From RUG14300 sp964391805 (GTDB lineage Bacteria; Bacillota; Clostridia; Christensenellales; CAG-1252), in contig CAYMNK010000010.1 in assembly GCA_964391805.1 (NCBI GenBank), positions 1 to 63,107 of the forward strand: 63,107 nt of DNA, written 5' to 3'. Below are positions 1-8,969 of this stretch, one piece after another (position 1 is the stretch's first letter; each line of letters opens with the position of its first letter). The notes under the pieces were generated by a model, which had not been told where the DNA came from, ran no database searches, and saw nothing but the letters and a program-made list of their open reading frames with translations. The position numbers and the translations under genes are program-made.

Positions 1-82
1 CATCTATTCTACTCATAGATGAACGCGAAAAAAAATCAGTCTAGTTATTAATTAATGGGTTGAGGAAGATAAGGAGATAATT

Positions 83-3000
83 ATGAAAAAGTTGTTGATT
101 TTTGTAATGCTTTTTGCTTTAGTGCTGTGCTTATGCTCCGTGTTTGTAGCATGTAACGTACAAACCGAGTGTATTCACCCTAACGGATGGGAAACGATAG
201 AAGAACAGGAGTCTACTTGTACGACGGTTGGATATAAGCTACAAGTTTGTTCAGAATGCGGTTTAGAAATCGCAATAGAAATTCCTGTCAAAACGCATGA
301 ATACGAAGAGGTCGGAACTACGCCTGCTACTTGCGAAAAAGACGGCGTTAAGCTTTATCGCTGTATTAATTGCGGCGAGGAAAAGACCGAAACTATCGCG
401 GCACTTGGACATAAGGAAGTGATCGATGAGGCTATAGATCCGACGTGTACTGCTTTGGGAAAAACTCAAGGAAGTCATTGCGAAACATGTAATAAAGTTT
501 TTGTCGAACAAACCATTATATCTGCTACCGGACACATGGAAAAACAAGTGTCCAAAACTGATTCGACTTGTTCAAAAACGGGCTGTATCGACTATGAATG
601 CGAAACGTGTGGAAAAACTTGGTCTGAAAATTTACCTAAACTCGTACACAATCTCAACGATGGTGTTGTTGTTAAAAAAGCTACATGTGAAACTCAAGGC
701 TGCATAGAATATACCTGTTTAACGTGCGGTCAAACCGTAGAAGAAGTAATTCCGGCTACAGGTCACGCCGACGGAGAGGTCGTAGTAACTAAAAATCCGG
801 GCTGTCTAACGTCAGGAAGTCAATCTGTATACTGTAAGAATTGCTCTAAAGTCATTCGCACCGAAGACGTTGCAGCGTTAGGACATTGTAAAGCCGACAC
901 AGGTGTAATTACAAAAGCCGTTACGTGTGTCGATAACGGAAGTATAGAGTATCGTTGCACAAGATGTGAAGATGTAATAGAAACACAAACGATATTTACA
1001 ACCGGTCACTCTTATGGCGAATATGAAACCATACTCAACCCCAAATGCGAAGAAGAAGGTAAGAAAGTTCATTTTTGTTCAACATGCGGAAATAAAGAGG
1101 AAATCGCTATACCCGCAACAGATCATACCGAGGATAACGGTACAATCACAACAGAGCCAAATTGCGTTAATAACGGTATTAAAACATATCATTGTAGTGT
1201 TTGCGCCGATGAACTGCGTACCGAATCGGTAGCTCCTTTAGGACACACAAAATCGGAAATAGGTGTTGTCATTCAAGCCGCAACGTGTACAGCGGACGGA
1301 AAAACCGAATACCATTGCACAAGGTGCGAAGAGGTGATAGAAACTCTAACCGTATATTCCGACGGACACAATCTTAATGACGGAGTCATAAGCATAAAGC
1401 CACAATGCTCCACTCTCGGTAAAATGCTATATACGTGTTTAACTTGCGGATATCAAGAGGATGCGCCCATACCTGCAACAGGTCACACCGAAAACGAGGG
1501 AATAGTAACAACACAACCTAATTGTACCGAGAATGGTGTAAAAACATATTATTGTAGTGCTTGTGCTGAAGAACTACGTACCGAAACTATTGCACCTTTA
1601 GGACACACCCAATCGGAAGTTGGAATCGTTATACAAGCTGTTACATGTACCGAAAACGGAAAAACCGAATATCACTGTATAAGGTGCGAAAAGTTAATGG
1701 ATACTCAAACCGTGTTTGCCACAGGTCACACCGAAGTGCCTATAGGCGAATACATTGCACCCTCGTGTGAAAAACAAGGCTACAGTGCAGGCGTTAAGTG
1801 CTCGGTATGCAACACTATAATAGAGAAACAAGACGTTTTATCCCCAGTAAATCATAATTACGTCGGCGGTGTTTGCTCGATGTGTAGTTTAGAAGAAGTA
1901 TACAAGGTTGAATTCCTTTCCTTCGGAAAAACGGTGGCGGTTAAAGAATATACCGTTAATAATCACAATATCATAGAACCCGAACTTCCCGAGGTGGACG
2001 GCTATATCGCAAAAGGTTGGAGTAATTACTCGTTAGCAGGTAATGTTACCGTAAAGGGTATATATGAGCCAAGAACCTATACCGTAACGCTTTATTCAGG
2101 CTACGGTATCTGCGAAACAAAATCGGTGGCTATAACATTCGGCTCGATAGGTGTTCAGTTACCTATCCCTACATACGAGGAGTATATCTTTGTAGGTTGG
2201 GCACTATCTAATATGTCGGATTCGGCACTTTTCACCAATGATAATGGTGTAAGTATAGTTAGCTATGACTATGCAGGTAATAAGCATCTATACGCAAGGT
2301 ATTCTTCACCGAGAGTTGAAGTGCTTTTAGATCCCGATAACGGCAGTTCGATTATAAGGAAAGGTTTTGCTTACGGATCCGCTTTCAATTATTCCGCTCC
2401 CGAAAAGGAAGGTGCAATATTTGACGGTTGGTTTACCGAGGACGGTACCGAATACACCACATCCACCCTTATCAAAGAAAGTGTTACCCTTATTGCTAAG
2501 TGGACCGAGAGTAAATCAATATCCACAGTCGACGAACTTTTCGCTATAGCCGACGATCCTACTGCAAATTACCATTTGACTAAGGATATCACCTTACCTA
2601 ACAGTAAAAAGGTATGGACGCCTATAGAGACCTTTAGCGGAATTCTTAACGGCTTAGGTCATAAGATAATCAATATATCTTTCACAACGGGTGATAACGC
2701 AACAAATTTCGGCTTTATCAATACCAATAACGGCGTTATAGAGAACCTGAGCTTTTCTCGTGTTACCTTTACCCAAAAGATAACCAATGGTAGCAATCAT
2801 AATTCCGGCGTTATTAGCGCCATCAATAACGGAACAATTAAGAATTGTCATTTGTTGGACGGAACGGTGCAATATACTGTTGATATAAGATCAATATCAA
2901 ATGAGTACTCTTTGGGCGGAATTTCAGGCAATAACAACGGCGTTATTGTATTAACGACAAACAAACTATTGATGACAGGAATACTTAATGCTTATCACTG

Positions 3001-5617
3001 GGGTTATTATGTAAAAACCGATAAAATGTATTTTGCAGGTATAGCCGGTATCAATAAAGGAACCATAAGCGAGAATTCCTACATTGGTCAGTTATCCGTT
3101 AGTAGTGTTACAAACGGAGATCGAGATGGTGTTGCTAATTATTTACATGTCGGAGGATTAATAGGTAAGAACTACGCTAAAATAAATAATTCTTATGTTG
3201 ATGTCGATTTATCAATCGAAGCAACTAATTACGGTTCAAGTTGGAATAACTGTTTTTTCGGATTGTTCGCAGGCGTCAATAACGGCGGAACTATAATGAA
3301 TAGCTTTGTTAATGGTAGTTTTAACAGAAAAGGAGCACAGACACCAAGAATCGGTGGATTTGTAGGACTAAATGAAAATAAAGGTAATATTTATAACTGC
3401 TATACAACTGCAGACGTTAATCCAACCTCTAACGGATATATAGGCGGATTCGTAGGATATAATGACGGCGCTAATATTGCAGGTTGTTACGCTTCAGGTG
3501 ATATCTACGCCACAGCAGGCGGAACTATGGGAGGTTTCGTAGGCGTTTGCTCTAATGCAGGCGGACTTATCTCCAACTGCTACTCTTGCGGTAACGTAAT
3601 TACTACCTCAGGTACCGCCGGATTGTTTGTAGGTAGTTCGAGTTCCACTATATCCGATTGCTACTTTATGAGCGACGCAAGACTCATCATTGACGGAGTG
3701 GAGTATGACGTAGCCTCCGAATTTGACGGCGCCGTTAACGGTAAGTTCTGTTATGATATGTGGAGCGATTCCTTCTTAAAGGATGATTTATTTTGGACAA
3801 GCGAGGACGGTTGGATAATATTGACCGACGAGGATCCTATATTCGACTGGGAAGTTGAGCTATTCCATGATTATAAGACATATACCTTTGAACCGACCTG
3901 TGAGGGTTACGGATATACCTTGTATTTATGTAACGACTGTAATAGATTCTTTATACGTGACGTAGTCGAACCTATAGGACATATTTACGATTATAATAAT
4001 CCCGAAATCAAGACTGCAACCTGTACCGAGAGCGGATACGTCAGATACGTTTGTATAAGAGAGGACTGTGCTAAATATAGCGACGCATATAAGGAAAAGG
4101 ATAGAATCTATTATGAATCTACTACCGATCCACTTGGGCACACTCATGATAAAGAAAACATCGTTACCGAAGGTGTTCTCTCTGACGGCTTACCCAAGAC
4201 GTATGCCGCGACATGTACCAAGGACGGCAGAACAACGTATATTTGTGATCGTTGCGGTGAAGAGTTCACGGTAATCGTCGAAAAGCACGGACATATCAAT
4301 CTTTACGAAACTATATCCAGAGTCGAACCAAGCTGTAAGATCGTAAGAACCTATAGTATAAATGAATTCGATGTTTCTATAAAAGATATCAATTATGATA
4401 CCGACGAACACATACTCACTGTAGGACATACCGCGGAAATAACCTGCAGGGATTGCGGAGTCATAGTAGAGAGAAGTGTAGATATTCCGTATGAAACTCT
4501 CTTCACCTATACCTATACGACCGAGCCTACATGTACCGAAAGCGGAAGCGGTAAATATGTATGCAAGTGCGGATGGGAAGAGATAACCTCAAATATTCCT
4601 GCATTAGGTCATACCGATATTAATAACGACCATCGTTGTGACGAATGTCACGTTCTTATGGTTGACAAAGAAACAGCTCTTGAGGAGGGTACTTATACCA
4701 AGATTTCCGATATAGCAGGATTGAAAGCCATTGCGAACGATTTGAACGGTATTTATCAATTAACAGCAAACATTGAGTGGAATTCCGACAAAGACGGCGT
4801 ATGGACGCCATTGGGCACCGAAGATAAGCCATTTACCGGAATGTTATTCGGTAACGGTAAATCTATAATAGGTCTCAAAATAGCAGATACCGAAAACGGT
4901 GGCTTATTTGGATACAACAATGGATATATTGAAGATATTACGATTAATTCGCCCACGTTTGTTGTCGACGGTAATGGTACGTATGGTGCAATAGCCGCGC
5001 ATAACGCAGGAACAATTTACGGAGCAATGATTACCGGCACAGTAATTATTCAATCAAATGCATTACTTACAACCGATAAGGCTATGTCTAATTCCGTGCT
5101 TTACGTCCAAAACATTGGCGGTATAGTCGGTGTTAATGAAAAATTAGGTACTATCGATTTATGTACCTCCGATGCAAGCTTTAATGTGGTATTCGACCAC
5201 GTAGCCTCAACAACGTTCGGCAGAGAACATTCTTTGATAGTCGAATACTTGAAATCGTTACTAAACAGAGGTCTTCAATATAAGGAATTCGTTACAAAAT
5301 CCACATTAACGGTTAACTTCGGAACAATATGCGGATATATGAGTGATCATAGTGTTATTAATCGTTGCACTGTATCGGGTTACCTTAATTTCACAGGTAA
5401 CGTAATTGCAAGGACGGAAAAATATGCAGGAACAGCAAAAGCTGAGTTGTTGATTAACAAACATGGTGTAATCGGTAACAGTAAGGCGAATGCCGAACCT
5501 ACCAACTGCAACGTCAGTATAGCATCAACGAGCGTCGCCATCAAACAAAGTGCAGAGAACGCTAAGTTCGGTGAAATCTATTACGATTGTCAAACCTCCA
5601 TTACACTTAACGGATAA
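83..5617 (+). CDS. Giant surface lipoprotein: Cys-pair repeats, InlB-type repeats and GLUG repeats
   Basis: Secreted lipoprotein of 1844 residues, probably displayed on the cell surface. The N-terminus has a lysine pair, a hydrophobic stretch and a lipobox-like FVAC ending at about Cys24. Residues 25-600 are tandem units of 40-60 residues, each with CxxCG pairs and a GH motif, resembling structural zinc-ribbon modules. Residues 600-815 hold about three InlB-type (Listeria-Bacteroides) repeats ending in GW. Residues 815-1255 and 1540-1844 contain GLUG-type repeats (GGFVGYN, GGLIGKN). Residues 1260-1525 return to Cys repeats. There is no LPXTG motif or C-terminal membrane helix, so the lipid is the only visible anchor. 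The start has AAGGAG 7 bases upstream. A binding or adhesion role is inferred from architecture only. A decayed relative lies at 53316-53571. Confidence 0.85.
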   Translation: MKKLLIFVMLFALVLCLCSVFVACNVQTECIHPNGWETIEEQESTCTTVGYKLQVCSECGLEIAIEIPVKTHEYEEVGTTPATCEKDGVKLYRCINCGEEKTETIAALGHKEVIDEAIDPTCTALGKTQGSHCETCNKVFVEQTIISATGHMEKQVSKTDSTCSKTGCIDYECETCGKTWSENLPKLVHNLNDGVVVKKATCETQGCIEYTCLTCGQTVEEVIPATGHADGEVVVTKNPGCLTSGSQSVYCKNCSKVIRTEDVAALGHCKADTGVITKAVTCVDNGSIEYRCTRCEDVIETQTIFTTGHSYGEYETILNPKCEEEGKKVHFCSTCGNKEEIAIPATDHTEDNGTITTEPNCVNNGIKTYHCSVCADELRTESVAPLGHTKSEIGVVIQAATCTADGKTEYHCTRCEEVIETLTVYSDGHNLNDGVISIKPQCSTLGKMLYTCLTCGYQEDAPIPATGHTENEGIVTTQPNCTENGVKTYYCSACAEELRTETIAPLGHTQSEVGIVIQAVTCTENGKTEYHCIRCEKLMDTQTVFATGHTEVPIGEYIAPSCEKQGYSAGVKCSVCNTIIEKQDVLSPVNHNYVGGVCSMCSLEEVYKVEFLSFGKTVAVKEYTVNNHNIIEPELPEVDGYIAKGWSNYSLAGNVTVKGIYEPRTYTVTLYSGYGICETKSVAITFGSIGVQLPIPTYEEYIFVGWALSNMSDSALFTNDNGVSIVSYDYAGNKHLYARYSSPRVEVLLDPDNGSSIIRKGFAYGSAFNYSAPEKEGAIFDGWFTEDGTEYTTSTLIKESVTLIAKWTESKSISTVDELFAIADDPTANYHLTKDITLPNSKKVWTPIETFSGILNGLGHKIINISFTTGDNATNFGFINTNNGVIENLSFSRVTFTQKITNGSNHNSGVISAINNGTIKNCHLLDGTVQYTVDIRSISNEYSLGGISGNNNGVIVLTTNKLLMTGILNAYHWGYYVKTDKMYFAGIAGINKGTISENSYIGQLSVSSVTNGDRDGVANYLHVGGLIGKNYAKINNSYVDVDLSIEATNYGSSWNNCFFGLFAGVNNGGTIMNSFVNGSFNRKGAQTPRIGGFVGLNENKGNIYNCYTTADVNPTSNGYIGGFVGYNDGANIAGCYASGDIYATAGGTMGGFVGVCSNAGGLISNCYSCGNVITTSGTAGLFVGSSSSTISDCYFMSDARLIIDGVEYDVASEFDGAVNGKFCYDMWSDSFLKDDLFWTSEDGWIILTDEDPIFDWEVELFHDYKTYTFEPTCEGYGYTLYLCNDCNRFFIRDVVEPIGHIYDYNNPEIKTATCTESGYVRYVCIREDCAKYSDAYKEKDRIYYESTTDPLGHTHDKENIVTEGVLSDGLPKTYAATCTKDGRTTYICDRCGEEFTVIVEKHGHINLYETISRVEPSCKIVRTYSINEFDVSIKDINYDTDEHILTVGHTAEITCRDCGVIVERSVDIPYETLFTYTYTTEPTCTESGSGKYVCKCGWEEITSNIPALGHTDINNDHRCDECHVLMVDKETALEEGTYTKISDIAGLKAIANDLNGIYQLTANIEWNSDKDGVWTPLGTEDKPFTGMLFGNGKSIIGLKIADTENGGLFGYNNGYIEDITINSPTFVVDGNGTYGAIAAHNAGTIYGAMITGTVIIQSNALLTTDKAMSNSVLYVQNIGGIVGVNEKLGTIDLCTSDASFNVVFDHVASTTFGREHSLIVEYLKSLLNRGLQYKEFVTKSTLTVNFGTICGYMSDHSVINRCTVSGYLNFTGNVIARTEKYAGTAKAELLINKHGVIGNSKANAEPTNCNVSIASTSVAIKQSAENAKFGEIYYDCQTSITLNG

Positions 5618-5654
5618 TTGCATGTGGAAGAATATTATCGAGTCAAATTAACAA

Positions 5655-5700
5655 GGAATAGATACCAAACGGCGTAGACGTTTGGTATCTTGCGGACGGT
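5655..5700. repeat. Perfect 11-bp inverted repeat with TATCTTGCGGAC tail
   Basis: GATACCAAACG at 5661-5671 pairs exactly with CGTTTGGTATC at 5679-5689 and is followed by TTGCGGACGG. The GGTATCTTGCGGAC end recurs at about 25361 and in reverse orientation near 27830 and 32080, so this belongs to the dispersed intergenic repeat family. It may also serve as a transcription stop after the surface lipoprotein, but no strong T-run follows. Confidence 0.6.
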
Positions 5701-5823
5701 AGCACAACGTGTCGGAAACTAAATTCATATAACAAGGATAAGATACCACCTCACGATGTTCGGTGCGGCGATGCCGTTCGATTCCGCTTACTCTATACTC
5801 AATATGACGGCGGACGAAAATTC

Positions 5824-5860
5824 TCTATCATCTTATCCACAACTTTGCGTAGCAACACGG
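5824..5860. repeat. Repeat copy carrying a DnaA-box-like TTATCCACA
   Basis: The sequence around TTATCCACAACTTT and TAGCAA at 5830-5855 matches the stretch at 62970-63005 closely (CTATCAT, TTATCCACAACTTT, TAGCAA shared). TTATCCACA is the consensus DnaA box. A single box in a shared repeat is weak evidence for DnaA binding. Confidence 0.4.
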
Positions 5861-5869
5861 CTATAACTA

Positions 5870-7018
5870 TTAGTCGTTTTCCGTCGTGATTGCTGTTGAC
5901 GTCTTATTCTTCTTATCAGGGTTAATACCCGATAAAACCTTGACGAACGACTTGGACATCATCAATATGCAGCCCAAAACTATTGATATAGCGGTATCCG
6001 GTAAAACGTATGAGCTTGTATATACGAGACTGTAGATATATACCGAATTAAAATTTTCGGGAGCAAAAGAACCGAATGCAAACGCACCAGCCATGAAATG
6101 CGATAAAAATCTACAAATACACGCCAATATACCGCCTAATAAGAAGGATATGCACTTATTGTTGATTTTCTTTACCTTAGCAAAACAACCTGTCAAACCA
6201 AACGAAGCATAAGCTATCGGATAATCGAGTAAAAATTGAGCAGGGTGCAATAACCACGGATCTTGTGCCGCTTGAAGCATACCGATAGCGAAGCCTAAAA
6301 TAACACCTTTTTTCGTTCCGAAAATATACGAATACAACATTATCGGTAGCACCTGTGCAAGCGTTATCGAGCCGCCCATGGGTGCTCTAAATAATTTGAC
6401 GTAGCTTAATGCTAAGCTTAATCCGCCAAGTACGCCTGCATACGTCAACGATTTTGCATCAAAATCCAACCCCTTAGTTTTATCGGTAAATACAGAGGTC
6501 AATACTATAACAAACACCAACCCGACCGCACCTATCCACAGTCCTAATGTATTCACGTCCTCCGCCTTAATCCAGTTAAGATCAAGAGATGCACCCGATT
6601 CATAATAAATCGAAAGACATACGATAACTGCAACCAATGATAATAATAATACTATTCCGCTGATTCTCTTTATGATTTTTTTCGGATTAATTAGTGTCAC
6701 GATAACAGCCAAAACCAAGCATACGCAAAAGATTATTAAGGGAACTTGTAGAAGTGCGGATAATTGAAGTTCGGCAGCCTCTTTGGCGTTCAAAACAATA
6801 AACGTGATTATTATTCCTACTGCAATTACGGTTCCGAGCGAACTCAAAACGATTTTTGCAATACGTCTTTTCTTATCGTCTTTAACAGCTATCATGGTTA
6901 CGATAGCACCGATAATAAAAGCAATTATCGTCCAAAAAGAAATGCTTCGAGCTATGTTTTCGGCACCGTCGAAATTGACTATATACTGTGTTATACTTGA
7001 AGTCAAAAAATTGATCAT
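5870..7018 (-). CDS. thiT: ThiT-family thiamine transporter (ECF S component) with extra N-terminal membrane domain
   Basis: Membrane protein of 382 residues. Residues from about 190 onward match ThiT, the substrate-binding S component of ECF thiamine transporters (motifs GGSITLAQVLPIMLYSY and LLDYPIAYASFGLTG). ThiT is usually about 180-200 residues; here about 190 extra residues with roughly five hydrophobic helices precede it. I chose the ATG at 7018 because it has AGGAG upstream. A longer reading from 7069 would start inside a terminator hairpin. No ECF ATPase or EcfT gene is nearby, so a group II S component using a shared energizing module is inferred. The TPP riboswitch upstream independently supports thiamine as substrate. 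The role of the extension is unknown. Confidence 0.88.
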   Translation of the reverse strand: MINFLTSSITQYIVNFDGAENIARSISFWTIIAFIIGAIVTMIAVKDDKKRRIAKIVLSSLGTVIAVGIIITFIVLNAKEAAELQLSALLQVPLIIFCVCLVLAVIVTLINPKKIIKRISGIVLLLSLVAVIVCLSIYYESGASLDLNWIKAEDVNTLGLWIGAVGLVFVIVLTSVFTDKTKGLDFDAKSLTYAGVLGGLSLALSYVKLFRAPMGGSITLAQVLPIMLYSYIFGTKKGVILGFAIGMLQAAQDPWLLHPAQFLLDYPIAYASFGLTGCFAKVKKINNKCISFLLGGILACICRFLSHFMAGAFAFGSFAPENFNSVYIYSLVYTSSYVLPDTAISIVLGCILMMSKSFVKVLSGINPDKKNKTSTAITTEND

Positions 7019-7023
7019 AAAAA

Positions 7024-7037
7024 CTCCTTTCGAGGAG
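7024..7037 (-). promoter_or_regulatory. Hairpin sequestering the thiT ribosome binding site
   Basis: CTCCT and AGGAG form a five-base-pair stem around a four-base loop, 6 bases before the thiT start. The AGGAG arm is the Shine-Dalgarno sequence itself, so the stem would hide it. This could be a second, translational layer below the riboswitch terminator. Confidence 0.45.
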
Positions 7038-7045
7038 CGACCGAC

Positions 7046-7079
7046 AAAAAAAGTCCGCCGCTTACGCAAAAATACGGAC
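7046..7079 (-). terminator. Rho-independent terminator in the thiT leader (riboswitch expression platform)
   Basis: Reading the minus strand, GTCCG at 7079-7075 pairs with CGGAC at 7057-7053 and is followed by seven T at 7052-7046. It lies between the TPP aptamer and the thiT start, so ligand binding most simply promotes premature termination. Confidence 0.8.
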
Positions 7080-7084
7080 AGACT

Positions 7085-7152
7085 CCAATTCCCTACGCAA
7101 GCATTACCTTACAGGTTCGACGGGTATAATCTCAGCCGATAGGCACCCCGAT
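7085..7152 (-). promoter_or_regulatory. TPP riboswitch (THI element)
   Basis: On the minus strand the conserved blocks appear in order: GGGGTGCC, GGCTGAGAT, ATACCC, GAACCTG, GGTAATGC and GCGTAGGGA. These are the diagnostic P2/P3 and P4/P5 segments of the thiamine pyrophosphate aptamer. It sits about 70 bases upstream of thiT and downstream of a consensus promoter. Confidence 0.97.
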
Positions 7153-7174
7153 AAAATATTGATTTTATGTTGAC

Positions 7175-7203
7175 AGTATACATTCAAATTTCCTTTATGT
7201 CAA
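7175..7203 (-). promoter_or_regulatory. Sigma-A promoter for the thiT transcript
   Basis: TTGACA (7203-7198), a 17-base spacer and TATACT (7180-7175) on the minus strand. The predicted transcript would begin near 7168, just before the TPP aptamer. Confidence 0.75.
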
Positions 7204-7277
7204 TAGGTTTTTGTGATTTTTTTATGAAATTAGATTGCACATAAAAACATTATGTCATATCGATTGAAACTTTAATT

Positions 7278-7390
7278 AGCACTGCACCATCAAATGTCAT
7301 TCTGAGCGTCATGAAATTGGTACCAATTTCTCATACAATACATATATCATCTTGAGTGACACTGCACCATCAATGTCTTCCTCTCCGTAT
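7278..7390. repeat. Dispersed intergenic repeat, partial copy
   Basis: Contains two copies of CACTGCACCATCAA followed by TGTC, one running into ATTCTGAGCG. It also has the 18-base perfect palindrome GAAATTGGTACCAATTTC at 7313-7330. The same palindrome recurs at 53160-53177. Confidence 0.7.
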
Positions 7391-7441
7391 GACCTCAAAC
7401 GTCGGTTGGTTAAAATAACGATAAGACAACGAATAACACCA

Positions 7442-7951
7442 CTACCTCCAAAAGGTAATGTACTCCAATATTTCTTTTAATGCCGTTATATGCGTTTGCT
7501 CGTCCTCGATAATGGCGTTTAAAAGGGTATCGATTCCTTCGGTTTGAATCAATTCAATCGATCTTTTATACTCCGCAATTGCCTTTTCTTCGGCTTCGAT
7601 ATCGTTATAAAGCATCTCTTTCAATCCGCGTGCATAACAAACATTTCTTCCTGTCCAAAACCGTCCTTGACCGCCGATTATCGGATCACCGCCTAAATCG
7701 ACTATCAAATTACCTAACGCCTTGTGATGTCTCATTTCCACCATGGAAATCCTCATTAGAATATCTGCAATATCTTCGTCAAACTGTCTAACTACATAAC
7801 TTTGATATGTATATGTCATTATTGCCGTAGTTTCGCTATCGCCCGATGCATAGTCATTTTGAATAATATGGGCATCTCTTAGATTATGTTCGACAATTTG
7901 TATGGTTGGCAATTTGTCGGCATACTGAACTTTTATATCCGAAGTTGTCAT
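7442..7951 (-). CDS. Ferritin-like di-iron protein
   Basis: Small four-helix-bundle protein of 169 residues. EMRHH in one helix and EDEQTH in a later helix are the paired ExxH iron ligands of the ferritin/rubrerythrin superfamily, and DIEAEEKAI supplies a further Glu. There is no C-terminal rubredoxin domain, so it is not a classical rubrerythrin. Likely roles are iron handling or peroxide detoxification in an anaerobe; bacterioferritin-like and spore-coat CotJC-like proteins are alternatives. The start is firm, with AAGGAGG 6 bases upstream. It is transcribed alone, divergently from nfnAB. Confidence 0.8.
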   Translation of the reverse strand: MTTSDIKVQYADKLPTIQIVEHNLRDAHIIQNDYASGDSETTAIMTYTYQSYVVRQFDEDIADILMRISMVEMRHHKALGNLIVDLGGDPIIGGQGRFWTGRNVCYARGLKEMLYNDIEAEEKAIAEYKRSIELIQTEGIDTLLNAIIEDEQTHITALKEILEYITFWR

Positions 7952-8137
7952 TATAATCCTCCTTAACTATATTATGAAATCATTATTCCGATAAGTTACA
8001 AGTATCTTCTTGAATGTTTGGCAAAAAAGAGTACAAATATCCTCATTTTTTTATTATCGAATTAAATTGTGTAGAGCAGTTGATTTTTTATCGCCTTTTG
8101 AACTAAAATATAATAAATGAACTTTAAAGGAAATGTT

Positions 8138-8968
8138 ATGAACAAAATCGTATTGAAAAAATGCTTAAATCCGACAGTCACACTAATGGAGATACAAGCT
8201 CCCCTTATAGCAAATAAAGCAAAAGCCGGGCAGTTTATCATACTGCGTGTCAATGAAAACGGTGAAAGAATCCCGCTAACAATTGCCGATAGTGACGTAG
8301 ATAGAGGCACTATTACGATAATATTTCAAGTAGTAGGAAAAACGACAACTCTTCTTAATAGGTTAAACGAGGGCGATGCAATTTGCGATTTAGTCGGTCC
8401 GTTAGGAAAATCCACTGCTTTAGACGGAATTAAACGTGCATGTGTAATCGGCGGTGGCGTAGGCTCTGCAATCGCTTATCCTATTGCAAAAGCATTAAAA
8501 AACAGCGGCGTGTACGTGCATTCCATAATTGGATTCCGTTCAGCTGATCTCGTAATTCTTGAAAATGATTTTGCGGAGTGTTCGTCACGACTTGATATTA
8601 CCACGGATGACGGTTCGTATATACAAAAGGGGTTCGTTACCGATATTTTAAAAAAAGCACTTTCCAATGGCGAAAAGTACGACGAAATATTCGCAATAGG
8701 TCCGCTTCCGATGATGCGTTCGGTGGTAGAAACAGCACGTCCCTTTGGCGTTAAGGTTACCGTTTCTATGAATCCTATAATGATAGACGGTACAGGCATG
8801 TGCGGAGGTTGCCGCTTATTGGTTGGCGGTAAAACGAAATTCGCATGTATAGACGGTCCCGATTTCGACGGTTATGAGGTAGATTTTGACTCAGCCATCA
8901 ATAGAAACAGAGCATATCACGAGTACGAAAAAGAAGCCTGTAATCTATTAAAGAAGGGGGATAAATAG
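8138..8968 (+). CDS. nfnA: NfnA-like ferredoxin:NADP+ oxidoreductase FAD subunit
   Basis: Cytoplasmic flavoprotein of 276 residues from the ferredoxin-NADP reductase superfamily. The RIPLTI stretch near residue 45 is the FAD-binding RxPxT-type motif, GGGVGSAIAYP near 105 is the nucleotide site, and the C-terminal MCGGC...C pattern is the [2Fe-2S] site found in NfnA/SudB. With NfnB it would form the bifurcating NADH-dependent reduced ferredoxin:NADP+ oxidoreductase. I use the ATG at 8138 (AAAGGA 7 bases upstream) rather than the upstream ATG at 8117. A TTGATT...TAAAAT promoter-like pair lies just upstream. nfnB starts one base after this stop. Confidence 0.88.
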   Translation: MNKIVLKKCLNPTVTLMEIQAPLIANKAKAGQFIILRVNENGERIPLTIADSDVDRGTITIIFQVVGKTTTLLNRLNEGDAICDLVGPLGKSTALDGIKRACVIGGGVGSAIAYPIAKALKNSGVYVHSIIGFRSADLVILENDFAECSSRLDITTDDGSYIQKGFVTDILKKALSNGEKYDEIFAIGPLPMMRSVVETARPFGVKVTVSMNPIMIDGTGMCGGCRLLVGGKTKFACIDGPDFDGYEVDFDSAINRNRAYHEYEKEACNLLKKGDK

Positions 8969-8969
8969 T

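Noticed and set aside
5824..5860. Replication origin based on the TTATCCACA box
   Set aside because: Only one box is present at each site, there is no dnaA or dnaN nearby, and the box is part of a shared repeat.
7018..7069. A longer thiT start 17 codons upstream of the ATG at 7018
   Set aside because: That start lies inside the terminator hairpin of the TPP riboswitch and has no ribosome binding site; the ATG at 7018 has AGGAG.
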